64,000 nucleotides of DNA. It comes from an uncultured Lachnospiraceae bacterium. Lineage in GTDB: Bacteria; Bacillota; Clostridia; Lachnospirales; Lachnospiraceae. The stretch lies in contig CANOCU010000006.1 in assembly GCA_947564645.1 (NCBI GenBank), forward strand, positions 1 through 64,000. The letters run 5' to 3'. Shown here piece after piece: positions 60,551-64,000 of this stretch. Within the stretch, counting starts at the first letter, position 1. The number at the start of each line of letters is the position of its first letter. The notes under the pieces were generated by a model that did not search any database, was not told the origin of the DNA, and worked only from the letters and a program-made list of their open reading frames with translations. Made by a program: the position numbers and the translations under genes.

Positions 60551-61744
60551 CTATGGATTACACCGCTTGCAAGGATCGTCATAGCCGGCTGCCACGGCTT
60601 CCTCTCTGGTGGAAAACACCGCCTGATTCTTCTCCATAGGAAGAGAATTGCAGCTGGCCTTATGCAGCTTACCGTTATTCTTATTGCCGATATAACTGCC
60701 CGTGGCCGGCGCCTCCCCTGTGGGAATCTGCGTGCCGCCGGCATTCTGCCGGCTGCCTTCCTGTGACGGAGTCTGACCTTTGTCCTTACTGCCGTCGTTT
60801 CCTGCCGTCGAACCTCCTGTCGGCTCCCCTGCCTTCCAGCTGTCGGAGGGTGCGCTGTTCCACGTGATCTTACTGCCGTCGGATACCGCCAGGATCGTGC
60901 CCTGCTCGTCGCTGCGGAATACCTCCACCCCCATGGCCCGCAGGTTATTGAGGGTTTCCGCATGGGGATGGCCATAGCTGTTGTCCTCGCCGCAGCTGAT
61001 CACCGCACAGGACGGATCCACCGCCTGCAGGAACTTCCGGGAAGACGAGGAACGGCTGCCGTGATGTCCCACTTTCAGCACATCCGCCTCCACGTCCGCA
61101 CCGCTTCTGATCAGATCAGCTTCCGCATCCTCCTCCGCATCTCCCATAAAGAGAAAGCGGTTGTCTCCATGCTCGATCTTTAACACGATCGAGTTATTGT
61201 TGGCATCCTCATAGTCCTGGACCGGCCCTAACACCGTACAGACGGCGCCGCCGAGTGTAAAGCTGTCTCCCGGCTCCGGCACGGTATTCCGATACCCCTT
61301 CTGCTTCATCGTGTCCACCACGTCCCGGTAAGTGGCCGTATCTTTGGACATATCCGGCATCATCACCTTACCGCAGTCAAACTTATAGAGGATCACGTCC
61401 AGACCGCCGATATGGTCCGCATCCGGATGAGTGCCCACGGCGTATTTCAGCTTCTTCACGCCCTGCTTCGTGAGATAATTCTGGATCTTCGTGCCCTGAT
61501 CGTTATCCCCGGCGTCGATCAGCATATACTCGCCGTCGCACTCCGCCAGGATACAGTCCCCCTGCCCCACATCCAGATAATGGATCGTCAGCTCGGACGC
61601 CTGTGCCTGTACCTGCGTCTTCCCCTGCCGCTCTGAGGCCTGTGCATAAGCCTCTCCGAACGCGCCTCCCAGCAAGGGAATACCGACCATAGCCGTCAGC
61701 AAAAGCGCAGACAGCCTGCCTGAAAGTTTCTTATTATTCTTCAT
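60551..61744 (-). CDS. Secreted ComEC-like metallo-beta-lactamase protein
   Basis: 397 residues from the ATG at 61744 (GGGGAGGCTTCCTGAT). A signal peptide (LSALLLTAMVGIPLLGGAFG then AYAQA) is followed by a metallo-beta-lactamase fold of ComEC type: LTIHYLDVGQGDCILAE, the metal motif THPDADHIGG, FLFMGDAEEDAE and VLKVGHHGSRSSSSRKFLQA. A Ser/Gly-rich linker leads to a C-terminal zinc-finger-like end (SYIGNKNNGKLHKASC... CKRCNP) that resembles the Ada N-terminal Cys4 site. It may process DNA or another phosphoester outside the membrane. Confidence 0.85.
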   Translation of the reverse strand: MKNNKKLSGRLSALLLTAMVGIPLLGGAFGEAYAQASERQGKTQVQAQASELTIHYLDVGQGDCILAECDGEYMLIDAGDNDQGTKIQNYLTKQGVKKLKYAVGTHPDADHIGGLDVILYKFDCGKVMMPDMSKDTATYRDVVDTMKQKGYRNTVPEPGDSFTLGGAVCTVLGPVQDYEDANNNSIVLKIEHGDNRFLFMGDAEEDAEADLIRSGADVEADVLKVGHHGSRSSSSRKFLQAVDPSCAVISCGEDNSYGHPHAETLNNLRAMGVEVFRSDEQGTILAVSDGSKITWNSAPSDSWKAGEPTGGSTAGNDGSKDKGQTPSQEGSRQNAGGTQIPTGEAPATGSYIGNKNNGKLHKASCNSLPMEKNQAVFSTREEAVAAGYDDPCKRCNP

Positions 61745-61861
61745 ATCAGGAAGCCTCCCCTGTATCACAGTCAATCGGATATTATAATGGTGAATAGATC
61801 AGAAATCTGCTGCTACAATGTTACTGTAAACGGTCCCCAAACCATGCATAGTAACTTCTGT

Positions 61862-61898
61862 TTATAGTAAGCGATATTAGAAATTTCGTTTACTATAA
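61862..61898. repeat. Short palindromic interspersed repeat, copy 2
   Basis: TTATAGTAAGCGA on the left pairs with TTCGTTTACTATAA on the right, around a TATTAGAAA centre shared with copy 1 at 34112-34147. It lies between the ComEC-like gene and the ABC exporter, which face the same way. Confidence 0.65.
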
Positions 61899-61915
61899 TT
61901 ATAATGACACAGCTG

Positions 61916-63817
61916 TCACGTCGCGATCGCGTTCCCCGTATACAGCTGATAGTATTTCCCCTGTTCCTCGATCAACTGATCGTGGGTGCCGCGCTCGATG
62001 ATCCGGCCCTGTTCCAATACCATGATGCAGTCGGAATTTCTGACCGTGGAAAGCCTGTGGGCGATCACGAAGGTGGTCCGGCCCTTCATCAGCTTATCCA
62101 TGCCGTCCTGCACGATACGCTCCGTCCTCGTATCGATGGAACTGGTGGCTTCGTCCAGGATCAGCACCGGCGGATCGGCGATGGCCGCTCTGGCAATGGC
62201 AAGCAGCTGTCTCTGGCCCTGGCTTAAGTTGGCGCCGTCCCCGGTCAGTACCGTGTCGTAGCCCTCCGACAGATGTCTGATAAACCCGTCCGCGTTGGCT
62301 AACTTCGCCGCCGCGATGACCTCCTCGTCCGTGGCGTCTAACTTACCGTAACGGATATTGTCCATGACCGTTCCCGTGAAAAGGTGGGTATCCTGCAGTA
62401 CGATGCCCAGCGACCGCCGCAGATCCGCCTTCCTGATCTTATTCACATTGATGCCGTCATAACGGATCTTACCGTCCTGGATATCATAGAAACGGTTGAT
62501 CAGGTTGGTAATCGTCGTCTTGCCTGCGCCTGTGGAGCCCACGAAGGCGATCTTCTGCCCCGGCGTGGCAAAAAGCTCCACGTCATGCAATACGATCTTC
62601 TCGTCGTTGTAGCCGAAATCCACACCGTCGAACACCACGTCTCCCTTGAGCTCCACATAGTCCACGGAATGATCCGCCTGGTGCTCATGCCGCCATGCCC
62701 AGCGTCCTGTGCGCTCTGCGCTCTCCACCAGTCTGCCGTTCTCTTCCCGGACATGGACAAGCGTCACGTAACCGTTGTCCGTCTCCGGCTCCTCGTCCAT
62801 CATCTTGAAGATCCGCTCCGCACCGGCCATAGCCATGACGATGGAATTCAGCTGCTGGCTCACCTGGTTGATCGGTCCGTTAAAGCTCTTGTTGAAAGTT
62901 AAGAAGCTGGCCAGCGATCCAAGCGACAGACCGGAGATCCCGGAGAGCGCCAGCGCGCCGCCCACGATGGCGCAGACCACATAACTCACATTGCCAAGCT
63001 GCATGTTCACCGGCCCTACGATATTGACCAGATAGTTGGCTCTGTCCGCACTGTGATACAGGTTATCATTCAATTCCCGGAACTTCTCTATGTTCTCCTC
63101 CTCATGGCAGAAGACCTTCACCACCTTCTGGCCTTCCATCATTTCCTCGATAAACCCGTTTACCTTACCGATATCCCTCTGCTGCTGCAGGAAATAGCGG
63201 CCGCTGATGCCCGCCGTCTTGGCTGTCACCACCAGCATCACCGCCACCATCACAAGCGTCACCACCGTCAGCGGCACGCTTAAGATGACCATGCTGATAA
63301 AGACGCTGACAATGGTGATCGCACTGTTAAATACTTGGGGCATGCTCTGGCTGACCAACTGTCTGATCGTATCCGTATCATTGGTATAGACGGACATGAT
63401 ATCCCCATGGGAATGGGTGTCAAAATATTTGATGGGCAGCGTCTCCATATGGGAGAACAGATCGTTTCGCAGGTTCCGCAGAACACCCTGCGTCACATTG
63501 ATCATGATCCGGTTATAAAGATAGGCCGCCGCCACGCCGATGGCGTAGAAGCCCGCCACCCGCAGGATCGCTATCGCCAGCGGATGATAGTCCGCCACAT
63601 CTGCCGTCAGCAATGGCTGTATATAATCGTCGATCAGACTCTGGATAAACATCGTCCCCTGGACATTGGCCAATACGCTGACCAGGATCAGCACCGCCAC
63701 GATGACCAGATGCGGCCCGTAGCTTTTCATAACATATTTCATCAGTCTCTTAAAGATTCTGCCCGGATTCTCTATCCTCTTCTGTCCGGGCATTCTGCCT
63801 CTCATCGGTCCCGGCAT
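61916..63817 (-). CDS. ABC multidrug/lipid exporter, fused membrane-ATPase half
   Basis: 633 residues. Six-helix type 1 membrane domain (about 25-330), with a segment of membrane-linked coupling sequence (PIKYFDTHSHGDIMSVYTND). ATPase domain: Walker A IAFVGSTGAGKTTITNLINR, signature NLSQGQRQLLAIARAAIADP, Walker B VLILDEATSSIDTRTE and the H-loop FVIAHRLSTVRNSD. In the ABC-exporter pairs of Bacillota, two such half-transporters form a heterodimer. It overlaps the stop of the preceding ABC gene by 1 nt (TAATG), so the two form one operon. Confidence 0.92.
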   Translation of the reverse strand: MPGPMRGRMPGQKRIENPGRIFKRLMKYVMKSYGPHLVIVAVLILVSVLANVQGTMFIQSLIDDYIQPLLTADVADYHPLAIAILRVAGFYAIGVAAAYLYNRIMINVTQGVLRNLRNDLFSHMETLPIKYFDTHSHGDIMSVYTNDTDTIRQLVSQSMPQVFNSAITIVSVFISMVILSVPLTVVTLVMVAVMLVVTAKTAGISGRYFLQQQRDIGKVNGFIEEMMEGQKVVKVFCHEEENIEKFRELNDNLYHSADRANYLVNIVGPVNMQLGNVSYVVCAIVGGALALSGISGLSLGSLASFLTFNKSFNGPINQVSQQLNSIVMAMAGAERIFKMMDEEPETDNGYVTLVHVREENGRLVESAERTGRWAWRHEHQADHSVDYVELKGDVVFDGVDFGYNDEKIVLHDVELFATPGQKIAFVGSTGAGKTTITNLINRFYDIQDGKIRYDGINVNKIRKADLRRSLGIVLQDTHLFTGTVMDNIRYGKLDATDEEVIAAAKLANADGFIRHLSEGYDTVLTGDGANLSQGQRQLLAIARAAIADPPVLILDEATSSIDTRTERIVQDGMDKLMKGRTTFVIAHRLSTVRNSDCIMVLEQGRIIERGTHDQLIEEQGKYYQLYTGNAIAT

Positions 63818-64000
63818 TACGCATCACCCTCCTTTTCGTCAAAGTCTCCGCTGCCTCCGGTCTGGGATTCATACACTTCACGGTAAATCTCATTGCTTAG
63901 CAGCAGCTCCTCATGGGTTCCGTAGCCGTCGATACGGCCTTCCTCCATGACAATGATATGATCCGCATGTTCGATACTGGATACGCGCTGTGCGATGATC
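63817..64000 (-). CDS. ABC exporter half, C-terminal end (cut by window)
   Basis: The frame is open from the right edge to a TAA at 63817-63819 and reads IIAQRVSSIEHADHIIVMEE then GRIDGYGTHEELLLSNEIYR, the H-loop region and C-terminus of an ABC exporter ATPase. Gln replaces His in the H-loop position (IAQRVSSI), as is common for the degenerate half of heterodimeric exporters. It is the first partner of the 61916-63817 protein. Confidence 0.88.
   Translation of the reverse strand, partial: IIAQRVSSIEHADHIIVMEEGRIDGYGTHEELLLSNEIYREVYESQTGGSGDFDEKEGDA

Noticed and set aside
1..64000. tRNA, rRNA, intact insertion sequence or prophage
   Set aside because: No cloverleaf with conserved TTCRA, no rRNA signature and no complete transposase, integrase or phage structural gene was found. 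Only Rpn-like remnants and small repeats suggest past mobility.

Overview
The window looks like a chromosomal segment of a gut-type Lachnospiraceae (Bacillota, Clostridia). The evidence is strong AGGAGG-type ribosome binding sites, sigma-A promoters, no outer-membrane genes, LplB/LplC-type carbohydrate ABC transporters, many glycosidases, a cobalamin riboswitch with an ECF S-component, OFA and GPH transporters, and BlaI/BlaR1-like regulation. The sequence is moderately GC-rich, with AT-rich islets around 29.7-30.4 kb, 33.6-35.3 kb, 41.2-42.0 kb and 47.5-48.2 kb. No rRNA, tRNA or CRISPR array was seen. Species cannot be fixed by eye.

Layout. 1-5 kb: start of a MalT/LuxR-type ATPase regulator (cut by the window), a frameshifted small membrane protein, and a two-gene MotA/MotB-like pair resembling ZorA/ZorB with no Zorya effector beside it. 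3.6-7 kb: two MATE exporters around a MarR repressor, with a well-formed promoter and two operator palindromes between the first exporter and the repressor. 7-20.5 kb: a carbohydrate utilisation locus on the minus strand, with a LacI regulator, lipoprotein solute-binding protein (frameshifted in a G tract), a single-chain fusion of the two ABC permease subunits, a domain-permuted GH3, an alpha/beta hydrolase, a nucleoside-hydrolase-like protein, a GH31 and an esterase. 20.5-21.4 kb holds gene remnants. 21.5-27 kb: ABC ATPase, FtsX-type permease, response regulator and histidine kinase as one overlapping operon. 27.4-35.3 kb: accessory genes (DUF2975 protein with XRE regulator, Fic protein, TfoX C-terminal protein, DinB-like protein, DUF4143 ATPase, BlaR1/BlaI pair, serine hydrolase).

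35.4-42.8 kb: a gluconate-type pathway. A GntP permease, an IlvD/Edd-family dehydratase, KDG kinase and KDPG aldolase would take a sugar acid through KDG and KDPG to pyruvate and glyceraldehyde-3-phosphate. A FadR-type GntR regulator lies upstream, separated from the operon by an MNT-HEPN pair. 42.9-47.5 kb: the trehalose system treC-treB with divergent treR. 47.5-54 kb: a nonsense-interrupted membrane gene, an Rpn-like remnant, cardiolipin synthase, a GH13 with an unusual N-terminal domain and a GPH symporter. 53.8-55.3 kb: a cobalamin riboswitch ahead of a DUF4430 lipoprotein and an ECF S-component, probably B12 uptake. 55.3-64 kb: an OFA transporter, an ECF sigma factor with an ABC exporter, a ComEC-like metallo-beta-lactamase protein and a heterodimeric ABC exporter (second gene cut by the window end).

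The window carries several broken or remodelled genes (884-1359, the permease fusion, the binding protein, 20.5-21.4 kb, 47.6-48.4 kb). Some may be assembly or base-calling errors; others look like genuine decay. No complete new system was proven. The best candidates for a second look are the orphan ZorAB-like motor, the fused permease, the 176-bp inverted-repeat element at 39.3-39.5 kb, the triplicated 20-bp repeat upstream of the DUF4143 ATPase, and the B12-controlled DUF4430/ECF pair.
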